Origin: DASWID01 sp049682815 | GTDB taxonomy: Bacteria; Desulfobacterota_D; UBA1144; Nemesobacterales; CSP1-2 | Direction of reading: 5' to 3' | Assembly: GCA_049682815.1 (NCBI GenBank) | Contig: JBAUII010000143.1 | Coordinates: 51,440 to 115,439 of the forward strand | Length of the DNA: 64,000 bases | In this document: one piece after another, positions 17,730-27,132 of the stretch | How positions within the stretch are numbered: position 1 is the stretch's first letter | Layout of the letters: each line of letters opens with the position of its first letter | Program-made: the position numbers and the translations under genes | Notes under the pieces: model-generated | Database searches by the model: none | Told to the model about the DNA's origin: nothing | What the model saw: the letters and a program-made list of their open reading frames with translations, nothing else

Positions 17730-18410
17730 GTGGAGACATTCTTAGGCATGAAAAAACAAGTAATCGTATTAGGCAAAGGGAATTTAGCGATTCGGATCGC
17801 GGATTGGTTTAATACGAGTCCAGATTATGAACTGGCGCAAGTAGTTCCAGTTATTCCTGAACCGATATGGACTGATTCGTTTGTAACCTGGGCAAAGAAC
17901 AATGGTATACGTTATGTTGAATCCGGCCATTATAAAGACATAACTAGCGAAAATAACAAAGATTTGGCTATCGATCTTGCATTTTCTGTATTTTACGACA
18001 AGATTATACAGGAACGGTTCATTTCAAAGTGCAAGAAAATCCTAAACCTACATAATAGTCCTCTCCCTAAGTATAGAGGTGTTTCACCCATTAACTGGGC
18101 TTTAAAAAACAATGAAAAAAAACATGGTGTAACAATTCATGAAATAACCCCCGGCATAGATGATGGTCCCATTGTAGCGCAAATTGAGTACTCAATATAT
18201 CCTTATTTCGACGAAGTGATAGATGTATACAAAAGGGCTCTCGAATATGGATGGGTCCTATTTCAACAAACTATACCCATTCTAGAAAAAATTACAGCTG
18301 AACCACAAAACGACTCCATGGCCACCTATTACACCACAAAACAAAACCACCTGCTCGGAGAAAGAAGAAGTTTCATGAAAAAAGAATCGAAAAAATCAGT
18401 AGAAAGTTAA
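17730..18410 (+). CDS. sugar N-formyltransferase (formyl-THF dependent)
   Basis: A member of the formyltransferase fold shared by Fmt, PurN and ArnA. The catalytic triad is readable: Asn and His in LNLHNSPLPKYRG and Asp in ITPGIDDGPIVAQIE, the arrangement seen in ArnA-type sugar formyltransferases. It is too short for Fmt (which has an extra C-terminal domain) and sits among amino-sugar genes, so an NDP-amino-sugar substrate is likely. GTG at 17730 opens the frame, but ATG at 17748 (MKKQVIVLGKG) fits the fold better and would give 220 residues. The neighbouring oxidoreductase and aminotransferase would make the amino group it formylates. Confidence 0.85.
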   Translation: METFLGMKKQVIVLGKGNLAIRIADWFNTSPDYELAQVVPVIPEPIWTDSFVTWAKNNGIRYVESGHYKDITSENNKDLAIDLAFSVFYDKIIQERFISKCKKILNLHNSPLPKYRGVSPINWALKNNEKKHGVTIHEITPGIDDGPIVAQIEYSIYPYFDEVIDVYKRALEYGWVLFQQTIPILEKITAEPQNDSMATYYTTKQNHLLGERRSFMKKESKKSVES

Positions 18411-18731
18411 ATCGACAATGGGACATTATAAACAGCTTGAAGATGATTTAAGGAATTGATCCAATTTTTGGTCTTAATTTTAAAATTTTCAACTAGTTTT
18501 GATTAAAACCCTAAACAATCAAAATAGGCTCTCTTAATTGTTTTAGATTCAAGTTAATTTATGGTGATTAAAGGTGCGTTGTCGTTTGATGCTCAGGCAA
18601 TAGTTATTTTTTAAATCCATTTGTATCCACAGTAAAGGCTGTTACTTATATGGAACGCTCATATAGCCTAAGCTGCGGGTAGAAATCATCATATAGATGA
18701 GTAATTCGTTAAGTTAAACTGCAAGCGAAAA
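18411..18731. other. spacer before the aminotransferase gene
   Basis: About 320 AT-rich bases without a reading frame of note. Near its right end are two small inverted repeats: TATATG/CATATA around 18647-18665, and TCATC/GATGA just downstream. Their function is unknown. Confidence 0.45.
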
Positions 18732-19853
18732 ATGTATACAAGTAACAATTTCATACCTTTAACTGATCTTAAACGCCAATACAATACGATCAAAAATCAG
18801 ATTCAAGAAGCTATTGAAGAAGTATTTAACGATTGCGCCTTCTCTTCTGGCAAATTTGTCGAGCGTTTTGAAAAAGATTTCGCTCGATATTGCGGTGTAA
18901 GGCACTGCATTTGCTTAAATTCCGGGACCAGTGCCCTTCATCTAGCTCTTCTCTCTTGTGGGGTAGGACCGGGCGACGAGGTCATAACCGTCCCCATGAC
19001 GTTTATTTCAACCGTCTGGGCCATATCATATGTTGGAGCTCGACCAGTATTTGTCGATATCGAACCAGATACCTATACAATTGACGTAAATCTGATAGAG
19101 AAGGCTATCACACCTCGTACGCGTGCCATCCTACCGGTTCATCTATACGGACAGATGGCAGAACTTAATTCGATTCTGGAGATTTGTGAAAGATATAATC
19201 TTACGCTTATTGAAGATGCAGCTCAAGCACATGGCTCAGAATATAATGGACACAGAGCAGGAGCCCTAGGACAAGTGGGGTGCTTCAGTTTTTACCCGAG
19301 CAAGAATCTTGGCGCCTATGGCGAAGGAGGAGCAATTACCACTAATGACGATATTATCGCTGACCGTACCCGGGCCCTGAGGGATCATGCTCAGTATAGG
19401 AAATCCCGTCATGAAGAACTGGCGTATAACTACAGAATGGACGGAATTCAAGGTGCGGTTCTCAGCGTTAAACTTAAATTTCTCGAACGGTGGATAGCAA
19501 GACGTCGAGAATTGGCTTCTCGCTATCTGAAATTGATTGATAATTCCTCATTAATATTACCGCACGAGTTTAAAAGACGAAATCACGTGTGGCATTTATT
19601 TGTAGTCCGTCATGCTAAACGTGAAAAGCTCAGGGAATTGCTTTTACAATCAGCGATTCACACGGGTATACACTACCCAATACCGATCCATCTTCAACCT
19701 GCATATAAGTACCTAGGCTACCGGATTGGAGACTTCCCCTATAGTGAGCAACTCGCTAATGAATGCCTAAGTATACCGATGTTTCCAGAGCTTACTGACG
19801 AAGAACAATCAAGAGTTATTAAATCATTGAACAGAGCGATAGAAAAAAAATAA
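18732..19853 (+). CDS. DegT/DnrJ/EryC1 family PLP-dependent sugar aminotransferase
   Basis: This enzyme transfers an amino group from glutamate to a keto-sugar nucleotide. The 373-residue protein has the fold type I pattern: CLNSGTSALHLAL for phosphate binding, IEDAAQAHG with the PLP-ring aspartate (Asp162), and the Schiff-base lysine in FYPSKNLGAYGEGG (Lys191). The C-terminal block IHYPIPIHLQPAYKYLGY is typical of the WbpE/WlbC-type branch. Its natural partner would be the oxidoreductase at 15410-16453, with the formyltransferase just upstream acting next. Confidence 0.93.
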   Translation: MYTSNNFIPLTDLKRQYNTIKNQIQEAIEEVFNDCAFSSGKFVERFEKDFARYCGVRHCICLNSGTSALHLALLSCGVGPGDEVITVPMTFISTVWAISYVGARPVFVDIEPDTYTIDVNLIEKAITPRTRAILPVHLYGQMAELNSILEICERYNLTLIEDAAQAHGSEYNGHRAGALGQVGCFSFYPSKNLGAYGEGGAITTNDDIIADRTRALRDHAQYRKSRHEELAYNYRMDGIQGAVLSVKLKFLERWIARRRELASRYLKLIDNSSLILPHEFKRRNHVWHLFVVRHAKREKLRELLLQSAIHTGIHYPIPIHLQPAYKYLGYRIGDFPYSEQLANECLSIPMFPELTDEEQSRVIKSLNRAIEKK

Positions 19854-19937
19854 ATCAATCAATATTTGTTGGACACCTTAAAAATCGAGATCTATCTCTA
19901 TCGATTTAACGGAACGATGCCATCATGAATTAGTTAA

Positions 19938-21407
19938 ATGAAACCGTTGCTGTTTGTTTTCGTATTTATTAGTTATCTCTCTCTTTGGTCATTTGCCAAT
20001 TGGCCAGCTTTAAAAGAAGCCTGGTGGTCAACTGATGACTATTATTTAATAGAGGAGGTCAGAAGTGCAAATCTCCAATCATTCCCGGGCCTACCAACCG
20101 GAAGACCTATTTCTTCAATTTGGTTCGCAACCTTCCTTTTAGAAAACAACCACAATCGAGAGATATATAACATTCTACTTCGCTTCATTCAAGGCGTAAT
20201 TCATTGTAGTGCCGCGACACTCGCGGCCATTCTTATTTATAAGAATACAGATAATTGGAAAGCATTCTTATCGATATTGCCTTTTCTCCTATGGCCTTTC
20301 AATGGAGAAGCAGTATTATGGCGTGCTGCGGGCTATTATCCTTTAGCTGCATTATTTGGCTTGGTTGGCGTCTACTTAATTTGGGAAATCAATAACAGAA
20401 ATTACTTAAGATTGGTTGCCGGAAGCCTGTGCATTGTGTTAGCAACTCTTACAAATCAAGTCGCTGCGTTTTCTGGGTTAGTAGTCTGGATAATCATGAT
20501 TACCATACACGTTTTTAACAAAAGGTTTACTATTTCATGGAGAAAAGTTTTTTTTTACACAACACTGATAGCATCTTTTTATTTTACAAGTAACTTACTA
20601 AGCTATCTAATTGCCAATCATTTCAGTTCGTATACGCGGGCAAAATTTTCCACAAAATTTTTGGAAAAATGTGTATATCTGCTGAATCTAAACTATATGT
20701 TTATTTTTTCTTCTAAATTTTATCCGATTTGGCTAACTAGTTTGACAATTTTATTGTTCCTGACCTGTCTACTGGCAATATTTGTTAGAATTTACCGAAT
20801 AAATTATACAATTAAAACAGTCCTGTTAGGTTTCTCGTTGCTTATTTCTTTATTCATAATACCATATGGTCCTTTGTTGCTTGTATCTGAAAATCAAACT
20901 TCCTCTAGACTAATGTACCTTGCTCCCTTTATTATTACCGGTGTGTGGATTGTGTCAGAACAGAGTATCGGCAAAGAAAAGTGGGCAAGTTTATTTTTGA
21001 TTACCATTCTTTTGATAATAATAATGGGGTATATAAGTATTTCTCGAGCTAGCTCGTTGGATTATGTCAAAATGTTTAAAGCCGATCTTCGGACAATCAA
21101 ATATATTGAAAAATATGAACCTCTACCGCCAGAACAGAAACTGCAGATATTTGTTGCCACATCTCCAGACTTCATTAGAAATTGGAATCCACACAAACTA
21201 ACATATTTGAATGGTGACTCAAAAATATCTGCTTTTCTAAAAAGTTGGTCTGCACATCCATTCATTAGACTTTTCTCCAGCTTACGTACTACGGATGATG
21301 ACACGATAAAACATAATTGTCTACTTCATTGCCGGGAAACAAAAAATGGAAACGAACTTCAAACATTTGAATTGGAAGACACTAAAACGCTTTGTGTATG
21401 TCCATAG
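19938..21407 (+). CDS. polytopic GT-C-like membrane protein 1
   Basis: A 489-residue integral membrane protein with roughly ten hydrophobic segments. After the first helix it has a paired acidic motif (WSTDDYYLIEE, Asp33-Asp34) of the kind that binds metal and substrate in PMT/ArnT-type GT-C glycosyltransferases. The last 90 residues are hydrophilic. Such enzymes use polyprenyl-phosphate sugars on the periplasmic face. This is one of seven similar proteins in the locus. The acceptor is unknown, and an O-unit acyl or ligase-like role cannot be excluded. Confidence 0.65.
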   Translation: MKPLLFVFVFISYLSLWSFANWPALKEAWWSTDDYYLIEEVRSANLQSFPGLPTGRPISSIWFATFLLENNHNREIYNILLRFIQGVIHCSAATLAAILIYKNTDNWKAFLSILPFLLWPFNGEAVLWRAAGYYPLAALFGLVGVYLIWEINNRNYLRLVAGSLCIVLATLTNQVAAFSGLVVWIIMITIHVFNKRFTISWRKVFFYTTLIASFYFTSNLLSYLIANHFSSYTRAKFSTKFLEKCVYLLNLNYMFIFSSKFYPIWLTSLTILLFLTCLLAIFVRIYRINYTIKTVLLGFSLLISLFIIPYGPLLLVSENQTSSRLMYLAPFIITGVWIVSEQSIGKEKWASLFLITILLIIIMGYISISRASSLDYVKMFKADLRTIKYIEKYEPLPPEQKLQIFVATSPDFIRNWNPHKLTYLNGDSKISAFLKSWSAHPFIRLFSSLRTTDDDTIKHNCLLHCRETKNGNELQTFELEDTKTLCVCP

Positions 21408-21874
21408 GCGAATTTAACGTTCCCAGAACGATTCTTATATCGTCAAGTAATTTTAGAACCTTAGAATGAAAATATTTATAAATAATATTAAAAATAACGA
21501 GAGGGGATCGCTTAATAAGTTCGTCACATTGTTGCAAAAATGAAGAAAGATGATCTTCCTCGCAAAAACCGGTTCATTGTTAATGAGAGTTCCGCAAGGT
21601 TTCCGAGCTATGGCGGAACTACGAGATAAGCAAGCAGACGTTTTACCGCGGGAAGCGCAAATACGGCGGGATGAGTGTCTCCGAAGCCATGCGGTTGAAA
21701 GCCTTTGAGGAAGAGAACAGAAGCTTGAGAATAGTAAAATTAGCGAGGGACGCTACTTGCCGTTGTATAAATTGTGAGAGGAAGGCCAAAATAATTAGTA
21801 ACCCCACGGAAACCATTTAATCTTATGACTTCATGATCAATTCCCCCAAAGTATATTAAACCATCTCGATCTTC
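21408..21874. other. spacer holding an IS3 remnant
   Basis: About 470 bases separating two GT-C genes. The middle (21611-21755) encodes a recognisable piece of an IS3-family OrfA; the flanks show nothing else. The local base composition is less AT-rich than in the neighbouring genes. Confidence 0.6.
21611..21755 (+). pseudogene. remnant of IS3-family transposase OrfA
   Basis: In the frame starting TGG at 21611 the translation reads ISKQTFYRGKRKYGGMSV, then SEAMRLKAFEEENRSLR. This is the second half of the helix-turn-helix and the start of the leucine zipper of an IS407/IS2-type OrfA. No start codon, OrfB or terminal inverted repeats were found, so it is a decayed fragment. It marks an old insertion inside the glycan locus. 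Confidence 0.8.
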
Positions 21875-23560
21875 ATGCCTTATCAAGAAAAAAAGCAAAA
21901 TAAATATTTTGCCAACTTTACTGGTACCCAGGACTTATTATTCATCATATTTATTGTTCTACTTTCAGTAATTCTTTATATACGTGGACTAGGCTTTTAT
22001 AGCGATGATTGGGAATTCCTGAGCTACTTTTCTATATCTGATGATAAATCTATATCAGGACTTTTCCGGGCAGTATTTTCTGATTGGAACCAAATGAGAC
22101 CCGTTAGCATGTTATACTTATCAGTGCTATATAAACTTTTTGGCACCAACCCTCTAGGCTATCATCTATTCAACAGTGCGGTACTGACAACATGCATCAT
22201 ATTATTGTACGCATGTACGAGGGAACTTGGCCAGGATCGTGTTATCGCACTTTCAATAACCCTTATTTATGCCCTATCACCTGATTATTCGACTGATCGT
22301 TTCTGGTATATCGCTGCACCAATTGTACTAAGCATGACGTTTTATTTCCTGAGTCTATATTCAGATTTGAAAGCTATAAAATCCAATATGGGCGGGCTTC
22401 TGAGTTGGAAGTCTATTAGCATTATAAGTATTATTGGTAGTACGCTTTCCTACGAGGTAGCTTTGCCCCTCTTTTTTCTTAACCCTATATTGGTTTCGTT
22501 AAATAGGAAAGAAATTTTTGCTCGAAATCAGAATAAAACAAATGCTCGAATAAAGCTTGCTTTTATATTGGGTGTTAACCTATTTGTTCTTATTCTAATA
22601 ATAATTTATAAAGCTACTACTACTGTCAGAACGGAGTTTATGAGTATTTACGAGCAACTTCATTGGTTTACTTCTCTCATGATGGATTCGGTGAGAGTCA
22701 ATTATATCCTCTACGGTATTCAACTTCCGTTAGTAGTTTCTAAAATCGTGCGCAATTACTTTGACTTAACAATATTCTTCATCACAATACTAATTGCACT
22801 ACTAATATTTTTTTATATATTCAGTGCATCGGAAACATTCACTGCTGAACCCCCTAAGAAAAACTACTTTCTTAGGTTGACTTTCTTGGGAATCTTAATA
22901 TTTCTTTTTGGCTATGCTATTTTTCTGACAAATCAGAATGCAGCAATCGCTTCCACCGGAATAAATAATCGCATCGCTATAGCGGGCGCGGCCGGAGTCG
23001 CAATATCATTTGTAGGAATAATTGGCCTTGTTGGCACTTTTTTTCGGTCAGAGCATGGATTGAGGGTAATTCTTTCACTACTAGTAGCTTTTATTTGCGC
23101 CAGCGGATTTCTTATAAACAACACCATTGCATCATTTTGGTCAATAGCCTATTTGAAGGAAAAGGGGATATTAGCAAATATTAGGGAAACTTTCCCCACA
23201 CTTCCAAAGGGCAGTATTTTTTTTTTGGATGGGGTTTGTCCATATGCCGGACCCGCCATAGTATTTGAATCGCACTATGATTTGGCCGGCGCATTGAGAA
23301 TGATATATAAAGATTATAGTCTGAGAGCAGACGTTGTAAAGCCCGATTTAAAAATAACCGATGGGGGTCTTATTACATCGATGTATGGATTCAACTTCAA
23401 ATATCCATATGAGAAGATGGTCATTTATAACTACGAAAGTAAGAATATTTATAAATTAAATAACGTTGAAGACGCGATGTCTTATTTCCAAAATGCAGTT
23501 CCTAGCAACAGCAGTAGTTGCCCTTTAGGATATGAAGGGCATGGGGTTACAATTTTCTAG
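21875..23560 (+). CDS. polytopic GT-C-like membrane protein 2
   Basis: 561 residues with about a dozen hydrophobic segments. The first periplasmic loop carries FYSDDWEFLSYF (Asp44-Asp45) and later MRPVSMLYLSVLYKLFGTNP, a layout typical of PMT_2/GT39-like proteins annotated in O-antigen loci. The C-terminal 140 residues are mostly soluble. It probably transfers a sugar from a polyprenyl-phosphate donor. It stands just before the ABC exporter genes. Confidence 0.68.
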   Translation: MPYQEKKQNKYFANFTGTQDLLFIIFIVLLSVILYIRGLGFYSDDWEFLSYFSISDDKSISGLFRAVFSDWNQMRPVSMLYLSVLYKLFGTNPLGYHLFNSAVLTTCIILLYACTRELGQDRVIALSITLIYALSPDYSTDRFWYIAAPIVLSMTFYFLSLYSDLKAIKSNMGGLLSWKSISIISIIGSTLSYEVALPLFFLNPILVSLNRKEIFARNQNKTNARIKLAFILGVNLFVLILIIIYKATTTVRTEFMSIYEQLHWFTSLMMDSVRVNYILYGIQLPLVVSKIVRNYFDLTIFFITILIALLIFFYIFSASETFTAEPPKKNYFLRLTFLGILIFLFGYAIFLTNQNAAIASTGINNRIAIAGAAGVAISFVGIIGLVGTFFRSEHGLRVILSLLVAFICASGFLINNTIASFWSIAYLKEKGILANIRETFPTLPKGSIFFLDGVCPYAGPAIVFESHYDLAGALRMIYKDYSLRADVVKPDLKITDGGLITSMYGFNFKYPYEKMVIYNYESKNIYKLNNVEDAMSYFQNAVPSNSSSCPLGYEGHGVTIF

Positions 23561-23783
23561 ATAAGTTACAAAAAGGTCCCCGTAGAATTTATAAAATCAT
23601 TTTTCTCGATATTCGTTTTCGATCTAACTTTCATAATGTTTAAAATATTTATAGCGTTTAGCAAATTTCATTCAACAGGTAACATTAAATGAGTGGGCAC
23701 TGAGTTATCGGCTTATTTTACAAATTTTTCTGGTAAATCAAGAATTCTAATCAATGTAGAGAAACTCATTATCTAATTTTCTG

Positions 23784-24584
23784 ATGAACCGTACCAGTAC
23801 TTTTACAGCTGCTAATATGATAAATTCATTGTCCTGTAAATTTGATCTCACTTGGCACTTGGTTAAGCGTGATTTTACTCTCCAATACAAACGTTCAGTC
23901 TTGGGCATCCTATGGTCCGTCTTGCTTCCGCTATCGCAGCTGATAGTCTTAATTTTTATTTTTCAAAAAGTTATTCCGCTTAATATAGATGCCTATCCAG
24001 TCTTTCTTTTTTGTGCTTTACTCCCATGGAGCTGGTTTAGCAATTGCATAAACTCAGCCGGAGGTCTATTTATTAATAATCGTGATTTGATTAAGAAACC
24101 AAATTTTAAACCATTGGTTCTTGTGATTGTTAATACTTTATCGAATCTTTTGCTGTACCTTGTAGCTCTCCCTATTTTGTTCTTACTGATGTTACTTTTC
24201 AAAATACCTATCACTGCATCCATATTAATTCTGCCATTACTCCTTATTATACAAGGCTTCTTGATTTTTGGCCTAAGCCTTATCATTGCAACTTTAAATT
24301 CCTTTTATAGCGACGTCCAACATATCGTAAGTGTATTATTAATGATGCTTTTTTTTCTGACCCCGGTTTTTTACGGCTACGAATCTATTGGTGAAAGTTA
24401 TAGAATCATTTACTTCCTTAATCCAATGGCAACTTTGATACAAGATTATAGACTTATATTATTTCACGGTAATGTTCCAGGATTGGGTTCTATAGTTTTT
24501 GCTAGTGTATCAAGCATCGTTGCTTGCTTAATCGGATATATTGTCTACATTAGCCAAATCCACGACGTAGTCGATATTATTTAG
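23784..24584 (+). CDS. wzm: polysaccharide ABC exporter, membrane subunit
   Basis: 266 residues with six hydrophobic segments of the ABC-2 permease family. The N-terminal amphipathic part (LVKRDFTLQYKRSVLGILWS) and the first-loop AYPVFLFCALLPWSWF are characteristic of Wzm/TagG permeases. It is followed after 62 bases by its ATPase partner, so the two form the exporter that moves a finished lipid-linked polysaccharide across the inner membrane. Its presence indicates the ABC-dependent rather than the Wzy-dependent assembly route. Confidence 0.94.
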   Translation: MNRTSTFTAANMINSLSCKFDLTWHLVKRDFTLQYKRSVLGILWSVLLPLSQLIVLIFIFQKVIPLNIDAYPVFLFCALLPWSWFSNCINSAGGLFINNRDLIKKPNFKPLVLVIVNTLSNLLLYLVALPILFLLMLLFKIPITASILILPLLLIIQGFLIFGLSLIIATLNSFYSDVQHIVSVLLMMLFFLTPVFYGYESIGESYRIIYFLNPMATLIQDYRLILFHGNVPGLGSIVFASVSSIVACLIGYIVYISQIHDVVDII

Positions 24585-24646
24585 TCTATGTAAAAGTTCA
24601 AGCAGACATGCATCATCATTGTGCTATTAAATCAGGGATCTAAGTA

Positions 24647-25903
24647 ATGTCTACTGTTTTACAAGTTGAGTCGGTATCAAAAAAATTTGAGATCCAACGT
24701 AATCGACCTATGACTTTGAAAGAATCGATAATTAGACGCCTCAATGGCAAGCGTGAACCAGTAAGCACAATTTGGGCACTCCGCGATGTAAGTTTTTCAA
24801 TTGAACATGGCGACGCACTTGGCATTATCGGACACAATGGAGCTGGTAAAAGTACCTTACTTCGATTATTATGTGGACTTGGAAGACCCACGTCTGGAAC
24901 TATTCACCGTATAGGAAGAGTCAGCGGATTGTTAGAACTCGGAGCCGGCTTTCATCCCGATCTGACAGGACGAGAAAATATAATGACAGGTGGATTGTTA
25001 AATGGACTCACTAAACAAGGAGTCTTAACACGTGAAGATGAAATAATTTCCTTTTCAGAATTAGAGGAATTTATTGATCAACCCGTTCGTACTTACTCCA
25101 CCGGAATGTATTTAAGGCTTGCCTTTTCGACAGCTATGAATTTTGACCCAGATGTTCTGATAATCGATGAGGTCTTAGCTGTTGGTGATACAAGCTTTCA
25201 AAAAAAATGCTTCGAAAAGTTATCTTCATTTCGTAATGAAGGAAAGACCTTAATAGTCACATCACATGACATCAACCAAATTCAAAGATTATGTGATGAG
25301 GTCCTAGTACTGGAGGACGGTAAATTAGTAACCCAGTGTGAGCCTGACCTAGCAATACCCTTTTATAATGACTTAATGCGGAAACGAACTGAAAGGCGTT
25401 CTGCTCAATTGTATGGCGACGATGAAAAGCCTAACCTGACGACTGAAAAGGGCGTTCGCATGGGGACTCAGGAAGCAACCATTAGTTCCTTTCAGGTTTA
25501 TGACGTAAACGGTAAATCGACTAATCATCTCCACAGCGGTGAAAGTCTAACGATTGAGATAAAATACAAACTGTTGAAGCCTGTAACCGACATGGCCCTC
25601 ATGCTAGGAATATATAACGATATTCACGTTAAGTGCTTTGAAACACATTTTCCTTCAATCGTTGATGCATTTGGTCAATTGGATGAACGATGCACCATCT
25701 TCTGCCGCCTTCCCAATCTTCCGTTAATCGAGGGCCACTACTATTTGAATGTCGGACTATATCCAACGAACTGGGAACATGTTTATGACTATCACTGGCA
25801 AATGCATCCATTCTATATAACGAGCGGAGACCAGAAGAATATGTCTAACGTAACCGGAGTAATATCAATAGCACCAGAGTGGTCTGTAAGAAATTCCGAG
25901 TAA
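24647..25903 (+). CDS. wzt: polysaccharide ABC exporter, ATPase with C-terminal glycan-binding domain
   Basis: The first 250 residues are an ABC ATPase: Walker A GHNGAGKST (62-70), signature YSTGMYLRLAFS, Walker B DVLIIDEVLAVGD and the switch histidine in IVTSHD. Residues of about 270-410 form a beta-rich Wzt_C domain (ISSFQVYDVNGKS, then LSLTIEI-like strands and GHYYLNVGLYP). In known Wzt proteins this domain recognises the terminal modification of the chain before export. The methyltransferases of the locus are candidates for making such a cap. The end overlaps an open frame leading into the next glycosyltransferase. Confidence 0.94.
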   Translation: MSTVLQVESVSKKFEIQRNRPMTLKESIIRRLNGKREPVSTIWALRDVSFSIEHGDALGIIGHNGAGKSTLLRLLCGLGRPTSGTIHRIGRVSGLLELGAGFHPDLTGRENIMTGGLLNGLTKQGVLTREDEIISFSELEEFIDQPVRTYSTGMYLRLAFSTAMNFDPDVLIIDEVLAVGDTSFQKKCFEKLSSFRNEGKTLIVTSHDINQIQRLCDEVLVLEDGKLVTQCEPDLAIPFYNDLMRKRTERRSAQLYGDDEKPNLTTEKGVRMGTQEATISSFQVYDVNGKSTNHLHSGESLTIEIKYKLLKPVTDMALMLGIYNDIHVKCFETHFPSIVDAFGQLDERCTIFCRLPNLPLIEGHYYLNVGLYPTNWEHVYDYHWQMHPFYITSGDQKNMSNVTGVISIAPEWSVRNSE

Positions 25904-25944
25904 GTAGATCTCCAAGTCATGACACGATAAAAGGAGCGACAGCA

Positions 25945-27132
25945 ATGCCAACAGCGGTAATTGATAAGGAACTCGACAAAATCCCAGCAGAGATAACAGT
26001 GTCGCAGCACTATGATAATGCCCTCATGTTAATCCGTCTGAGAGGCATGCCAGTTGGTCAGGTGTTACTACCTGCATCTAATGGCAGGATCGATTGTCAT
26101 TTAGGTATTCGTAATTTGCTGATCGAAAATCCACAATGGGATTTCTGGGACAACTGGCTCAAAAATTATCTCAATTACGAAGAAATGCCGGAAATGGCAG
26201 AACCGCCCAAAGCTACGGTTGCTGTTTGCACTCGTAATCGTCCAAAGGATCTAAAGGTATGTCTCGACGGACTACTCAGTCTTCCGGATGATGGACAGGA
26301 GATATTGGTCGTTGATAATTGTCCCTCTAACAACGATACTAAAAACTTGGTTGGATCCTACCCGGAAGTGCGATATGTCAGAGAAGATAAGAAGGGTCTT
26401 AACAATGCACGTAATCGAGCGCTACTAGAGGCGAAAAACGAAATTGTAGCGTTCATTGACGATGATGCCACTCCTGACAAGAATTGGCTACGGTCTATGG
26501 TCAGAGACTTTGACACTCCCCTCGTCATGGGCGTAACTGGCCTGACCCTCCCATTAGAACTCGAAACGGAGGCTCAAGAGATATTTGAACGATTAACTCC
26601 ATTTAGTCGCGGATTCATGAGAGTCGTCTACGATAGTGCCAAGATTGATCCTGTGGATTGCGGTCGATTAGGATCCGGGGTAAATATGGCATTTCGGAAG
26701 AAAGTGCTTGAATGCGTTGGGCGATTCGACGAATCGCTTGAGACTGGATCGCCTGGACGCTCTGCGGGTGATATAGATTTCTTTTCACGAATACTTGCAA
26801 AAGGGTACCGGATAGTCTATGACCCATCAGCTTTGAACTGGCATCGTCACAGAGGAGAGTGGGAAGATTTACGTAGACAATTATACGACTATGGTGTTGG
26901 AATTTTCGCATATTATACCAAAAGTCTGTTATTCGAACACTCGATCTCAACAACCCAGGTTGCTCGGCGATGGGTGCATTCACAACTTCAACAGTTAGTA
27001 AGGAGCATTTTGAGGCAACCACCTAAAATCCCTCTTGATCTATTGCTAATCCGACTCTTCGGATGTGCGGTGGGACCATGGGCTTATCTCTATTCCGTGT
27101 GTCGACAAAGATCGAACAATAAGCTTAGATGA
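25945..27132 (+). CDS. family 2 glycosyltransferase
   Basis: 395 residues. The first 95 form an N-terminal extension that is not part of the GT-A fold. The catalytic domain follows with ATVAVCTRNRPKDLKVCLDGL, LVVDNCPSNNDT and the metal site AFIDDDATPDKNWLRSM. The start at 25945 is chosen because AAAGGAG lies just upstream (25930-25936); the frame is open from 25879, inside wzt, but without a start signal there. The stop codon overlaps the ATG of the next gene (ATGA), so the two are translationally coupled. Confidence 0.9.
   Translation: MPTAVIDKELDKIPAEITVSQHYDNALMLIRLRGMPVGQVLLPASNGRIDCHLGIRNLLIENPQWDFWDNWLKNYLNYEEMPEMAEPPKATVAVCTRNRPKDLKVCLDGLLSLPDDGQEILVVDNCPSNNDTKNLVGSYPEVRYVREDKKGLNNARNRALLEAKNEIVAFIDDDATPDKNWLRSMVRDFDTPLVMGVTGLTLPLELETEAQEIFERLTPFSRGFMRVVYDSAKIDPVDCGRLGSGVNMAFRKKVLECVGRFDESLETGSPGRSAGDIDFFSRILAKGYRIVYDPSALNWHRHRGEWEDLRRQLYDYGVGIFAYYTKSLLFEHSISTTQVARRWVHSQLQQLVRSILRQPPKIPLDLLLIRLFGCAVGPWAYLYSVCRQRSNNKLR

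Noticed and set aside
18670..18690. possible ops-like element (GCGGGTAG) before the aminotransferase gene
   Set aside because: It matches the RfaH recruitment element only partly and occurs inside rather than at the head of the locus.
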